64,000 bases of DNA from Verrucomicrobia bacterium Tous-C9LFEB (GTDB lineage: Bacteria > Acidobacteriota > Terriglobia > Terriglobales > Acidobacteriaceae), in NCBI GenBank assembly GCA_903970445.1, contig CAJCIP010000017.1, positions 28,951-92,950 of the forward strand. Reading direction: 5' to 3'. The number at the start of each line of letters is the position of its first letter. Position 1 is the first letter of the stretch. Positions 1-8,857 of this stretch are shown in pieces. A model generated the notes under the pieces. The model ran no database searches, was not told the DNA's origin, and worked only from the letters and a program-made list of their open reading frames with translations. The position numbers and the translations under genes were made by a program.

Positions 1-1512
1 GACGATGTAGCTGGTGAAGGCGGAGCCGTCAGGTGGCAGCTTGGTGACCGTGTCCGTTTCCTGATTGGCCAGATAGCCGTAGCACTTGGAATCGACGGCG
101 ATCGACACGGGAAACTCGAGCTGGCTGCTCGTGTAGCCGGACGTTCCTGAAAGCGGTGCACCGGTTTTATCGAGCAGCGTGACGTGCGAGTTGCCGTAAT
201 CGGCGTACCAGTAGTTGCCTGATGTGTCGATAGCGATGGAGATGGGGAAGTTGAGGCCGCCAGCTGTGTAAGTCGTGCCAGAGAGAGAGCTGCCTGCGCC
301 TGTGAACTCCGTGACGGAGCCAAGCTTGTTATTCACCGCAGGGGAGCTTTGCTCATTAGCGATCCACACGTTGTCGAAGACGTCTACGGCGGCGCCGTAC
401 GACGTGGACAGGTTGTAGCCGGTGATGCCGGAGGCGTACACGGGCGTGCCCGCGTTGGTGAAGAGGCTTGCGACGCTGAAGTAGTTCGTGACCCACACGT
501 TTCCGACTGAATCGAGTGTGATGGCCGCAGGTCCGTTCAAACCTCCACCACCGTAGGCAACAAAGAGTGTCCAGTCAGCTGGAGCGGCGGTAAGCGCAGG
601 CACATACGCAGAAGACGCGCCTGACAACGTGTAGAGGGTAGACGTGTTCGTTGCCGGGTGGCGGACGAGGTTCAGCATGGCGTCGAGCGTGTTCGAGGGC
701 GTGCTTCCGGAAGCTGACGTTGCGGAGTAGAGCTGCGTGCAGGCGCTGCTCGATGCGCCGCTAGACACGACACAGGCGTTCAGGAGGTTCGCAAGCGAGT
801 TGATCCTTGCCGATGGCGCAGTTGCGGTTGCGGTCGGAAAGTTGGCCCCAGGTGCCTGCCCTGTGGTGAGGTTCACGAGATTGGCGGCGGTGTTCGCGGC
901 AAGATCGACGCCGCTCGCGTTCGTGGAGGATGCACCGATGTGGCCACCTGCGGAGAGAAACTGCGACAGGCTGTAGGCGCCGGCGACGGTCGTTGCTTCG
1001 TTGATCGTAATGTTCGAGGAAGCGTTGGGAGAGCTGCAGGCGCCGAGTGCGGTCATCATCACGGTTCCGCTGTTGGTTGTAGCGCCAGCGCCTGCTTTTC
1101 CTCCGCGTGCGACGAGATACAGCGAGGAGTTATCGAAGGGGCAAGTGTACGCGGTGCTCGTGGTGAACGCGCCCGTGCTGTCGGTAGTAAGTGGCGTGGA
1201 AAGCATTGCCGTTGGTGCAGAGCCGTTGCCAGACGAACCAGCAACGTAGAGTTGAACGCTCGCGCCGATCAACGGTTGTGAGCCGGCCATGACCTTGCCA
1301 CTGAGCGTCGGGCCTGCGACGTTGCTGACATGTGTCTTCGCAGGGGCGCTGACTGTGGTCTTGCACTGGTTTGGAATCGTTGGTTGCGTCGGAGGCGGCG
1401 TAACAGGAGGCGCCTGTATTGCGCCGCCAGAGCCGCATCCTGTGAGCGTTACGGAAGCCAGGAGGGACGCAGAGCCGAGTAGTAACAAACGTGCAGCGAG
1501 TGGATGGGCCAT
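1..1512 (-). CDS. NHL-repeat-type lipoprotein, C-terminus beyond window
   Basis: The reading frame is open from the ATG at 1512 to the window edge, giving 504 residues without a stop; the C-terminus is missing. The N-terminus is a lipoprotein signal with a TLTGC lipobox (Cys about residue 26), followed by a Pro/Thr-rich linker, a carboxypeptidase-regulatory-like beta domain (about residues 65-150) and, from about residue 330, repeated blades of the type 'AITLDSVGNVWVTN' and 'SIAIDTSGNYWYAD', typical of NHL/SMP-30-like beta-propellers. It is therefore a surface or periplasmic lipoprotein, probably a binding or scaffold protein; no enzyme activity can be inferred. It starts 33 bp downstream of the exosortase gene and is likely co-transcribed with it, but whether it carries a C-terminal sorting signal cannot be seen here. 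Confidence 0.85.
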   Translation of the reverse strand, partial: MAHPLAARLLLLGSASLLASVTLTGCGSGGAIQAPPVTPPPTQPTIPNQCKTTVSAPAKTHVSNVAGPTLSGKVMAGSQPLIGASVQLYVAGSSGNGSAPTAMLSTPLTTDSTGAFTTSTAYTCPFDNSSLYLVARGGKAGAGATTNSGTVMMTALGACSSPNASSNITINEATTVAGAYSLSQFLSAGGHIGASSTNASGVDLAANTAANLVNLTTGQAPGANFPTATATAPSARINSLANLLNACVVSSGASSSACTQLYSATSASGSTPSNTLDAMLNLVRHPATNTSTLYTLSGASSAYVPALTAAPADWTLFVAYGGGGLNGPAAITLDSVGNVWVTNYFSVASLFTNAGTPVYASGITGYNLSTSYGAAVDVFDNVWIANEQSSPAVNNKLGSVTEFTGAGSSLSGTTYTAGGLNFPISIAIDTSGNYWYADYGNSHVTLLDKTGAPLSGTSGYTSSQLEFPVSIAVDSKCYGYLANQETDTVTKLPPDGSAFTSYIV

Positions 1513-1545
1513 GGAGCTTTCGGACTTTGATTTGAGGGTATCAGG

Positions 1546-3198
1546 CTAGCGATACGGCTGGGTAAACGCGGAAAGCTGCGCGCCGGAAAGGAAGTTGCGA
1601 AAGTTTGCCGTGAGCTCGGCACGCGCGGCATCGGCGGCCATGGAGGTGTTTGTTGTTGCCGTGCGGAGCAGCACCGGTATCGGTCGCGAGGGGCTTGGTG
1701 CAAGCAGTCTGGTGGTGTCGGGGCGACTATAACTGAAGCCGAAATGCTTACGACTGCTGCTGTACTGACCGCAGGTTGCGCCGGTGCAGATTGTGGTGGC
1801 TTCCATGTATTGCGTGGCGCCATCGTTGAAGAACGATCCGCTGAAATGCGTGGGTTCTTCGCGGGTGGGAAACTCGAGATCGCCGTGCCAGAGCCAGTCC
1901 TCGCCGCGCGCGGCATGGCAGATGAGCGTGTCGTGCGCGCCGAGTACGGGCGAAATGCCGACAGCGACTTCACCTGAACCGATGTCCGGCGTGTACTGCG
2001 CCCAGTAGAAGATAAGAGGGCCGGTCGGCAAATACTCATTCCACTCGCGCTGCAGAGTGTAGTTGCCGACATGTTGCGGGAACAGGGCGAGCTTCGATGG
2101 ATCGGAGGCGACCTGCGGATGCCGATAGCCCTCCACCATCGCGTGCATGTAGTTGAAGCTGCCAAGCGCGATGACGACGACGAACGCGGCTATACGCCAC
2201 GGGGCGGAGCGCGGTGCCGGGGTGGAATCCTTGGTAACTGCAAGTTGCGGCGGACGCAGATCGCCCGTCGCGCTCCAACGCTTGATGATGTTGAAAAGCA
2301 GCAGCGTGGCGAAGAAAAACAAGCAGGCGCCGATGATGTAATCGCCCATGGTGGCGCGAGTTTGCAGCCAAGGAATGTGCAGCGCGACGATGTAATACAG
2401 CACAAGAACGCAAAGCCTTACGAGATTGAAGAGGTAGCCCAGCAGCACTGCGCCCGCAACGATCGCGACATGAACAGCCAGGCGGAAGCGGTACATGTAA
2501 CCGGCAATCAAGGCGATGAAGCCCATGGTAATGGCTCCGCGCATGCCGTTGCAGCCCGGGGCGATGAACATGCCGAACTCCGGCGTGAACATGAGGCGCA
2601 ACTGGTCAGGCGAAAGCTTTTGGCCTAAGGCATGCGCAAAACCGCGGGCCATGGTGGCGGAGATGTGCTGGAGCGGAAGATCGACCCAAAGATTGAAGAC
2701 GTGTGGCACCGGGTTGACGAACCACATCAAAACGACCGGGAACAAGGCTTTGCGGAAGAGCAGCGGGCCACCGAAAAGCAGAACGACTCCCGCCGTATAT
2801 GCAAACGCAACGAGGGAATGTGGTGGGACGAAGATCGTCCACGAGGGCGTGAGGATGAGCTCAAGGATGGCGTGATCGCGCAGGTGCACGAGCGCAATGG
2901 TTGGAACGAGGATCGCGAGTCCCCACCACGAGCCGTTCATTTCCCATCCGAGCGATCGCCAAGCACGGAGTATCAGTGGGAAGCTGACCACGGGGATAAA
3001 CGCACCGATGGATTTGAGCGGGTCCGTCGTCCACAACGCGTAGAGGTACCCCGCAGTCGAAAAAACCGATATCACGCCGACCACCGCAAGCGCGGCTGCG
3101 GCGAACGCGAGGTTGCGACGCTGGATGTATGCAGCGTCAAGCGTAATAGTGGAGCGAGGCGCAGACACAGCACCCGCGAAGATCGGAGGCGACGACAT
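1546..3198 (-). CDS. Exosortase with fused EpsI-like C-terminal domain
   Basis: A 550-residue membrane protein. Residues about 28-305 hold some eight hydrophobic segments with the exosortase signatures: the catalytic Cys in APGCNGMRG (Cys216) and the Arg in FNLVRL (Arg261). The third residue, usually a His shortly before a Gly in the last helix, is not obvious: that stretch reads ATMGDYIIG. After a further membrane segment (about 331-351) comes an EpsI-type domain of about 190 residues (VGNYTL, FYWAQY). Exosortases cleave and transfer C-terminal sorting tags (PEP-CTERM and relatives) in the inner membrane. The acidobacterial family I recall as exosortase J matches this general architecture, but I could not verify the assignment. 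It lies 42 bp after glk and just before a lipoprotein gene. Confidence 0.88.
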   Translation of the reverse strand: MSSPPIFAGAVSAPRSTITLDAAYIQRRNLAFAAAALAVVGVISVFSTAGYLYALWTTDPLKSIGAFIPVVSFPLILRAWRSLGWEMNGSWWGLAILVPTIALVHLRDHAILELILTPSWTIFVPPHSLVAFAYTAGVVLLFGGPLLFRKALFPVVLMWFVNPVPHVFNLWVDLPLQHISATMARGFAHALGQKLSPDQLRLMFTPEFGMFIAPGCNGMRGAITMGFIALIAGYMYRFRLAVHVAIVAGAVLLGYLFNLVRLCVLVLYYIVALHIPWLQTRATMGDYIIGACLFFFATLLLFNIIKRWSATGDLRPPQLAVTKDSTPAPRSAPWRIAAFVVVIALGSFNYMHAMVEGYRHPQVASDPSKLALFPQHVGNYTLQREWNEYLPTGPLIFYWAQYTPDIGSGEVAVGISPVLGAHDTLICHAARGEDWLWHGDLEFPTREEPTHFSGSFFNDGATQYMEATTICTGATCGQYSSSRKHFGFSYSRPDTTRLLAPSPSRPIPVLLRTATTNTSMAADAARAELTANFRNFLSGAQLSAFTQPYR

Positions 3199-3240
3199 CG
3201 CTTCGATTGTATGGGAGCAACTGAAACGCAGCGTAAACGC

Positions 3241-4278
3241 CTAAGCCGTAGAGGCGGCGCGTTCGGAGTGACCGGAGAGTTCGGCAGCACGTGCTTCCGC
3301 GTACGCCGCCGCACCGAGTAGGGCGCAGGTGTCGTCCAGTATGACGCGCACCGGGATCGTTTCGAGAAGAGGCGACATGCGGCCCTTGTCGAGAAAGGCA
3401 TTGCTGAAGGAGCCGTTCTGCAGTGTTTTGAGCACCTTGGGCGCGATGCCTCCGCCGAGGTAAACGCCGCCGTGTGCGAGAACTTTCAGCGCCACGTTTC
3501 CGGCCTCGGCACCAAAGGCCGCGGAGAAGATCTCCATCGTTTGCTGACAGATTTCGCTCGAGCCATCTTCCGCGCAGGTGCCGATGACGGCGTTGGGATC
3601 TTCCTTTTCCATGCGCTCGCGAAGCCAGTCAGGCTCTTCCATTTTTTGATCGTCGCGGAGGAAGGCGTAAATGTTCTTGATGCCGATGCCAGAGATGACG
3701 CGCTCGGAGCTGACGCGCCCATTGAGCGTACGGCGCAGGTAATTCAGCAGCGCAATTTCGCGATCGTTGCGCGCCGGAAAGTCGGTGTGGCCGCCCTCGG
3801 ACGGAATGGGCGTGTGCTGCCGGCGATGTGCGTCCCATACGAGCAGGCATTCGCCCAGCCCAGTGCCGGCGGAGACGAGACCGCGGTGACCGACCGACGA
3901 TGGGTCGCCCTGGTGCAGGGTGAAGATCATCTCCGGTGCGAGCTCGGGAATGCCGTAGCCATTGGCTTCAAGATCGTTGATAAGGAAGATGTGTTCTATG
4001 CCAAGCGACTTTTGCAGGTCGCGCGCATTAAGCGTCCACGGCAGATTGGTCAGCTTCAGGCGGCCGTCGCGCACAGGCCCGGGGCAGCCGAAACAGGATG
4101 CGGCGATCTGCTGCTTCTCACCCTCTTCTCCGGTAAGGAACTCCTTTACGACATCGTCCAGGCAGGCGTAGTCGGTGGCAGGAAACTTCTTGTCGCGCAC
4201 AGGGACGAGCTTGCCGCCGGCGAAGTTGTACAGAGAAAGATGAACCTTGGTGCCGCCGACGTCTCCAGCCAGAATCAT
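3241..4278 (-). CDS. glk: Glucokinase (Glk family)
   Basis: 345 residues starting MILAGDVGGTK; a longer in-frame extension to 4434 overlaps pgl and has no family similarity, so the ATG at 4278 is chosen. The protein has the phosphate-binding motif GDVGGT (5-10), the catalytic Asp in NDLEANG (Asp102), the GTGLGE loop (138-143) and the sugar-binding SEGGHTDF (160-167), all as in the bacterial Glk family rather than the ROK family (no CXCGXXGC zinc motif). It phosphorylates cytosolic glucose to glucose-6-phosphate with ATP. It lies 49 bp downstream of pgl and is probably in the same transcript, supplying the substrate of zwf. Confidence 0.93.
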   Translation of the reverse strand: MILAGDVGGTKVHLSLYNFAGGKLVPVRDKKFPATDYACLDDVVKEFLTGEEGEKQQIAASCFGCPGPVRDGRLKLTNLPWTLNARDLQKSLGIEHIFLINDLEANGYGIPELAPEMIFTLHQGDPSSVGHRGLVSAGTGLGECLLVWDAHRRQHTPIPSEGGHTDFPARNDREIALLNYLRRTLNGRVSSERVISGIGIKNIYAFLRDDQKMEEPDWLRERMEKEDPNAVIGTCAEDGSSEICQQTMEIFSAAFGAEAGNVALKVLAHGGVYLGGGIAPKVLKTLQNGSFSNAFLDKGRMSPLLETIPVRVILDDTCALLGAAAYAEARAAELSGHSERAASTA

Positions 4279-4327
4279 GAATGCGCTCTCAAACTCTTGT
4301 TGTTCCCAGCGAGGTGTGATGCCCGCT

Positions 4328-5137
4328 CTAAATTTCGAGGGTTCCCACCTTGTGCGGCTGTGCTCCGGCGACAGCGGTTCCTTGCGGAAGCTTCGCGGCG
4401 GCAGCCTCGTCCAGCAGAAAGAGAAGCTTACCATTCGAGGGCCGTATCAGTTGCGAGGGCAGACGTTCCGGGTCGCGTGGGCCGGTGAGGACTTCGGCGA
4501 GGACGTCTGTTTTTGCGGGGCCGGCGATCTCAAAGACAACTTCGCTGGCCTGATTGATGACTACAGACGTTAGCGTGATGCGCCACGTGTTTTTTTGCGG
4601 AACGTGGTTGGCGATGGCTAAACGGCCGAACTCGTTGAGGCCGTCGGTGTGCGGGAAGAGCGATGCGGTGTGGCCGTCGTCACCCATACCAAGGAAGAGC
4701 AGGTCGAATCTCGGTGACTCTGCGCCTTCGAGCCTCATCGCGTTGCGCATCGCGCTTTCGTAGCGTGACGCGGCTTCTTCAGGGTCCAGTTCGCCTTCCA
4801 TGCGGAATACGTTTGCGGGAGGAATGCTGATCTCGTCCAGCAGGAGCCTCTTGCACACGCCGAAGTTGGACTCCGGATTGTCCGGCGGAACGCAGCGTTC
4901 ATCAACCCAGAAGATCTGCAGCTTGTCCCATGGGATCGTGTTGGCGTAAGGGCCGGTAGGGTCGGCAAGCAGCTTGAACGAAGCCTGCGGCGTGGAGCCG
5001 CCGGAGATAGCGATGCGGGCGACGCCACGGACCGCAATCGCCTGCTCGACCTTCGTGGCGAAGAGTTTTGCCGATGCAGCAGCAACTGCGGCAGCGTCCG
5101 GCCAAACTTGATAAGTAACGGCGATCGTGCGAGGCAT
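4328..5137 (-). CDS. pgl: 6-phosphogluconolactonase
   Basis: 269 residues, the normal size for the NagB-fold Pgl (DevB) family. Diagnostic segments are AISGGSTP (43-50), the FWVDERCVPP block around residue 80 and LGMGDDGHTASLFP (149-162), which contains the catalytic Asp/His region. The enzyme hydrolyses 6-phosphogluconolactone made by Zwf. It sits between zwf (138 bp upstream) and glk (49 bp downstream), the expected pathway order. A gnd gene for the next oxidative step is not in the window. Confidence 0.94.
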   Translation of the reverse strand: MPRTIAVTYQVWPDAAAVAAASAKLFATKVEQAIAVRGVARIAISGGSTPQASFKLLADPTGPYANTIPWDKLQIFWVDERCVPPDNPESNFGVCKRLLLDEISIPPANVFRMEGELDPEEAASRYESAMRNAMRLEGAESPRFDLLFLGMGDDGHTASLFPHTDGLNEFGRLAIANHVPQKNTWRITLTSVVINQASEVVFEIAGPAKTDVLAEVLTGPRDPERLPSQLIRPSNGKLLFLLDEAAAAKLPQGTAVAGAQPHKVGTLEI

Positions 5138-5218
5138 AGCGCTCCTTTGGAGCTTGAGAGGCAGTTAACGAGTCAACAGCGAACATCTAACAGTGAAGCA
5201 ACATCTTTTACGAAGCTG

Positions 5219-5258
5219 CAGCGAACGGCTGAAGACCTATTTGTTCTCACGTTCGCTG
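5219..5258. other. Inverted repeat between zwf and pgl
   Basis: The arms CAGCGAACG (5219-5227) and CGTTCGCTG (5250-5258) form a perfect 9-bp stem around a 22-nt loop, just after the zwf stop. There is no T-run, so it is not a classical terminator; it could be an mRNA-stabilising hairpin or an operator. Role unknown. Confidence 0.35.
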
Positions 5259-5275
5259 TAAATTGATGGCTGCTT

Positions 5276-6829
5276 CTAAAGCTTGAACCACTTGCGGCCA
5301 TCTTTCGCGAGCAGGTCGTCAGAGCAGCCCGGGCCCCAGCTTCCGGCGTCGTAGTTTGGGAAATCCTTTGGGGGATTATTGGCCCAGGCTTCTAGTACGG
5401 GTGTCATCAGGGCCCATGTCGTTTCGACGCCCTCGCGCTCTGCGAACAACGTGCCGTCGCCGAGCATGGCATCGAGCAGCAAGCGCTCGTAGCCGTTGGC
5501 GGAGCTCTTGCCGAAGGCGTCCGCGTAGCTGAAGTGCATCTCGACAGGCTTGACGTTGGTGGTCGGGCCGGGAATTTTCGCGCCGAACATCAGCGTGATG
5601 CCTTCGTCGGGCTGGATGCGGATTTTCAGCACGTTCGGACTGACGGTAGTGTTGCTGTCGTTGCCTTTGAACAGGTGCAGCGGCGGCTGCTTGAAGACGA
5701 CCGTCACTTCCGTGACGCGCTCGGCGAGGCGCTTGCCCGCGCGGATGTAGAACGGCACGCCGGCCCAACGCCAATTCGCGATCTGGATTTTCATCGCCGC
5801 GTACGTTTCCGTTGTCGATTCTTGACTGACCCGGTCTTCCTGGCGATAGCCGATGACCTTCTGTCCATCGACCGTGCCTGCGGCGTACTGGCCGCGCGCG
5901 GTGTCTTCGACTGGAATCGGTTCGATGGCCTTCCAGACTTTCAGCTTTTCGGTGCGTACGGCGTCGGAGGCAAAACTGTCCGGTGGCTCCATCGCGACGA
6001 AGCTCAACACCTCCATCACGTGGTTCTGTAAAACGTCGCGCAGCGCACCGGCCTTCTCGTAGAACGGGCCCCGACCTTCGATGCCGATGGACTCCGCTGC
6101 GGTGATTTCAACGTGGTCGATGAAGTTGCGGTTCCACACGGGCTCGAAGATGCCGTTGCCGAAGCGGAAGACAAGGATGTTCTGGACAGTTTCCTTGGCG
6201 AGGTAATGGTCAATGCGGAAGATCTGGTTTTCGCTGAGAACTTTATTTAGTTCCGCGTTCAATGTTTTCGCAGATGCGAGATCGGTGCCGAAGGGCTTTT
6301 CGATGATGACGTTGATCCACTGGCCCGGCTCTGTGGCCTTGGTCATGCCGTGCTTTTCGAGGCGCTGTGCGATGTCGGCGAAGAACTCCGGCGCAACGGC
6401 GAGATAGAAGAGGCGGTTGCCCTTGGTGCCGTTCTGCTTGTCGAGATCGGCGAGGAACGCTTTCAGCCTTTCGAAGCCCTCATCGTTATCGAACTCGGTA
6501 GCGAAGTACTTGATGCGGTCGACGAACGGTTTCAGCGCGGAGTCACCGGCATCGACGCCGCCGCCCTTAAGAATGCCGTCCTGCATGTCAGGCGCGAAGG
6601 TAGCGGAAAGATCGCGTCGCGCCACGCCGACAACGGCGAAGTCTTCCGGCAGCAGGTTTTGCTGCTCAAGGTGAAACAACGCGGGAAGCAACTTGCGCTT
6701 GGTCAAATCACCAGATGCACCGAAAATGACGACGATACACGGGTCGGGGACGCGCTCACCCTTTTTGGTGTCGATTGTTTGCTGCTCGGTGAGGGACTGG
6801 CCCGCTCCGCTCATTGCTTCATTCGGCAT
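5276..6829 (-). CDS. zwf: Glucose-6-phosphate 1-dehydrogenase
   Basis: 517 residues. The NADP-binding Rossmann motif is FGASGDLTKRK (36-46). The active-site block is RIDHYLAKE (205-213), where the usual Gly of RIDHYLGKE is Ala; the catalytic His is intact. IEKPFGTDL and the C-terminal AGKRL region are also typical. It oxidises glucose-6-phosphate to 6-phosphogluconolactone with NADP. The start is supported by AAGGAG eight bases before the ATG. It heads the zwf-pgl-glk run on the minus strand. Confidence 0.96.
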   Translation of the reverse strand: MPNEAMSGAGQSLTEQQTIDTKKGERVPDPCIVVIFGASGDLTKRKLLPALFHLEQQNLLPEDFAVVGVARRDLSATFAPDMQDGILKGGGVDAGDSALKPFVDRIKYFATEFDNDEGFERLKAFLADLDKQNGTKGNRLFYLAVAPEFFADIAQRLEKHGMTKATEPGQWINVIIEKPFGTDLASAKTLNAELNKVLSENQIFRIDHYLAKETVQNILVFRFGNGIFEPVWNRNFIDHVEITAAESIGIEGRGPFYEKAGALRDVLQNHVMEVLSFVAMEPPDSFASDAVRTEKLKVWKAIEPIPVEDTARGQYAAGTVDGQKVIGYRQEDRVSQESTTETYAAMKIQIANWRWAGVPFYIRAGKRLAERVTEVTVVFKQPPLHLFKGNDSNTTVSPNVLKIRIQPDEGITLMFGAKIPGPTTNVKPVEMHFSYADAFGKSSANGYERLLLDAMLGDGTLFAEREGVETTWALMTPVLEAWANNPPKDFPNYDAGSWGPGCSDDLLAKDGRKWFKL

Positions 6830-6983
6830 AACTCATGCTCCTTCGGAATATCGGATGACCGAACCGGCGGAATGGACGCGCCGGAAAACCAACCAAAGAC
6901 GATCCCGGCAAGGCCGAGGTCGTTTTGTGCCTCTTAGAGAGTAATCCCAACCGCCGCAGTGCGCGGCGAAACGACGTTTGCGA

Positions 6984-7865
6984 TTACTTCGCGGCAGGCA
7001 CTTCACCTGGCTTGAAGTCGGCACCGAGCGTGACTTCTTCCCATGCGGCGATGTCTGCGTCAAACTGCTTCTGCTTTGCACGATAACGGTCGAGCGCGAG
7101 CTTGCCGAGCAAGAGATGGCGCGGTGGTTTGGCCGCTTCTACCGCAGCCACCATAGCCTCCACGGCCTTTTGTGGGTCGCCTATCTGCTTGCCGGACTGC
7201 GTCTGAAAATACTCGCGCGTCTTGCCTGCGGTCTTGGCATAGTCAGAAATCTGCAACTTGGCTTCCTTGCCGGAGGTGCCGAGGAACTCTGTGCGGAACG
7301 GGCCGGGCTCAACAATGGTGACGTGCACACCGAGCGGCTCAAGCTCATGACCGAGTGCTTCCGACAAGCCCTCCACAGCAAACTTGGTGGCGTTGTAATA
7401 GCCCCATCCCGGCATGCCCAGGAGGCCGCCGATGGACGACAGGTTGAGGATGTTGCCGCTGCGGCGTGCGCGGAACTGTGGCAACAAGGCTTTGGTCATC
7501 GTGATGAGGCCGAAGACATTGGTGTCGAACATCGGCTCGTACTCTTTTTCCGTGACTTCTTCGATGGCTCCAGTGAGGCCATAGCCCGCGTTGTTCACCA
7601 GCACATCGACATGGTCGAAGCGGGCGAGAGCATCTTTCACGGCGTCTTCCACCTGCTGCTTGTTGGTTACATCAAGCGCGAGCACCTGAGAGGTGGCTGG
7701 ATATTTCGCTGTGAGAGCTTCCAGTGTTTCGGGCTTGCGCGCCGTCGCGACGACATTGCCGCCTAGCGAGAGAACATGCTCTGCGAGCAAACGCCCGAAT
7801 CCCGAAGATGCACCTGTGATGAACCAAACTTTGCCTTGCTGTGAGTTGCTGCCTGAAGCGCTCAT
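6984..7865 (-). CDS. Short-chain dehydrogenase/reductase
   Basis: 293 residues from MSASGSN; an upstream ATG at 7919 would add 18 residues lacking family character. It is a classical SDR: cofactor motif TGASSGFG (17-24), NNAG (91-94), Ser in NLSSIGG (about 143) and catalytic YNATK (Tyr157, Lys161). Position 42-43 reads AR after the second strand, which favours NADP(H). The substrate cannot be told from sequence; such proteins are often annotated as oxidoreductases acting on small carbonyl compounds. It lies 154 bp upstream of zwf in the same orientation and its 5' end faces the higBA remnant. Confidence 0.9.
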   Translation of the reverse strand: MSASGSNSQQGKVWFITGASSGFGRLLAEHVLSLGGNVVATARKPETLEALTAKYPATSQVLALDVTNKQQVEDAVKDALARFDHVDVLVNNAGYGLTGAIEEVTEKEYEPMFDTNVFGLITMTKALLPQFRARRSGNILNLSSIGGLLGMPGWGYYNATKFAVEGLSEALGHELEPLGVHVTIVEPGPFRTEFLGTSGKEAKLQISDYAKTAGKTREYFQTQSGKQIGDPQKAVEAMVAAVEAAKPPRHLLLGKLALDRYRAKQKQFDADIAAWEEVTLGADFKPGEVPAAK

Positions 7866-7911
7866 AGTAAAGATGGACGCACTTTGCAGCTTTTGCGATG
7901 TAAAGCGATGA

Positions 7912-8213
7912 GTGAACATTCCGTGGACGCTTTATGTCGACGCCGCGAAGGAACTGAGCGTATGGCAAATGGTGGTTGAGAATGCTCGGTGGCGAACATT
8001 CATCGAGGTCCGAACAACTTTTGGAGATGCTGATGCAGTGGATGGTGTGTCGTGTTCAACATTCGCGCAAATCGCTATCGGCTTATAACGGTCATCCATT
8101 ACGCCAAAGACAATCCACGTAAGACGGAAGGGCATGTTTACATCCGTTCCCTCCTGACACATGCGGAGTACGTCGAAAGAGGCAAATGGGATCCATATGC
8201 GGAGACTGACTAG
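7912..8213 (+). pseudogene. higB: HigB-type toxin broken by a one-base frameshift
   Basis: A frame opening with GTG at 7912 (MNIPWTLYV...) encodes ARWRTFIEVRTTFGDADAVDG, the N-terminal half of a HigB mRNA interferase. Near 8045 the match jumps to the next frame, which reads VVFNIRANRYRLITV and then RSLLTHAEYVERGKW, the C-terminal HigB core. Adding one T after GATGGT would restore DGCVVFNI across the junction, so a single-base deletion explains the break. The N-terminus also looks about ten residues shorter than usual. The unshifted frame stops after ...FAQIAIGL. A real lesion and a sequencing error are both possible; higA follows 24 bp later. Confidence 0.75.
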
Positions 8214-8237
8214 CGGAAGAGACACGAGAGGGCAAAG

Positions 8238-8765
8238 ATGATCCAGGCTTTAGCTGACAATCCGGTCGCTCTGATCGAGCAGGGTGCGCCACATCGTATT
8301 CATACCGATGGGCAGTTGACGCAGTACACTCAAGCGCTCTTCCGTTTGACCGCGAAGGATAGACCGACGTCCGCGGAGCAAGAGACGATTGATCTCCTAG
8401 CGCTTCTGATCGAAGATTTCGAGTCACAATTCTGTTTGCCCGAGGCGGATCCGATCACCGTGTTGAAGCACCTCATGAAAGCAGGTGGGCTTCTCCAGCA
8501 GGACCTGAGACCGGAACTTGGGACGACATCGAACATCTCCATGATTCTTGCGGGGCAGCGCGGCATTACGCTTGCAAATGCGAGCGCACTTGCCGCTCGC
8601 TTTGGTGTCGACATTCGGACGTTCTTACCGACTGTTGCGCGCGCGCAAATCAAATCGACGTCAAAGCGCGCTCGGCACGTGAATGACAAGAAAACAGACC
8701 TGTCGATATCCGCCGGGAAACAAAGCGTCCGCACGAAAGCTCAAACGATACGCGCAGCACGTTGA
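8238..8765 (+). CDS. higA: HigA-type antitoxin with Xre helix-turn-helix
   Basis: 175 residues. The N-terminal part (about 18-62, HTDGQLTQYTQALFRL and ETIDLLALLIEDFE) and the HTH region (about 74-125, with DLRPELGTTSNISMILAGQR) match the HigA family, which neutralises HigB and represses its own operon. The last 45 residues are a Lys/Arg/Ser-rich tail not usual for HigA. It is intact although the neighbouring toxin frame is broken; it may persist as a repressor, as an anti-addiction remnant, or simply as a recent orphan. Confidence 0.85.
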   Translation: MIQALADNPVALIEQGAPHRIHTDGQLTQYTQALFRLTAKDRPTSAEQETIDLLALLIEDFESQFCLPEADPITVLKHLMKAGGLLQQDLRPELGTTSNISMILAGQRGITLANASALAARFGVDIRTFLPTVARAQIKSTSKRARHVNDKKTDLSISAGKQSVRTKAQTIRAAR

Positions 8766-8857
8766 GAAGAGTCCATTCCGAAGCGGGTAGACCACATGCT
8801 TGTTCTTCGAATCCGGACGCGTGTTTCTAACGCCACGCTTTGACGTAGAACAGACGT

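Noticed and set aside
3472..4488. 338-codon plus-strand frame
   Set aside because: It is the shadow of glk and the end of pgl; Arg/Ala-rich with no domain.
8770..8840. tRNA-like TTCGAATCC segment
   Set aside because: No acceptor stem or anticodon arm can be built around it.
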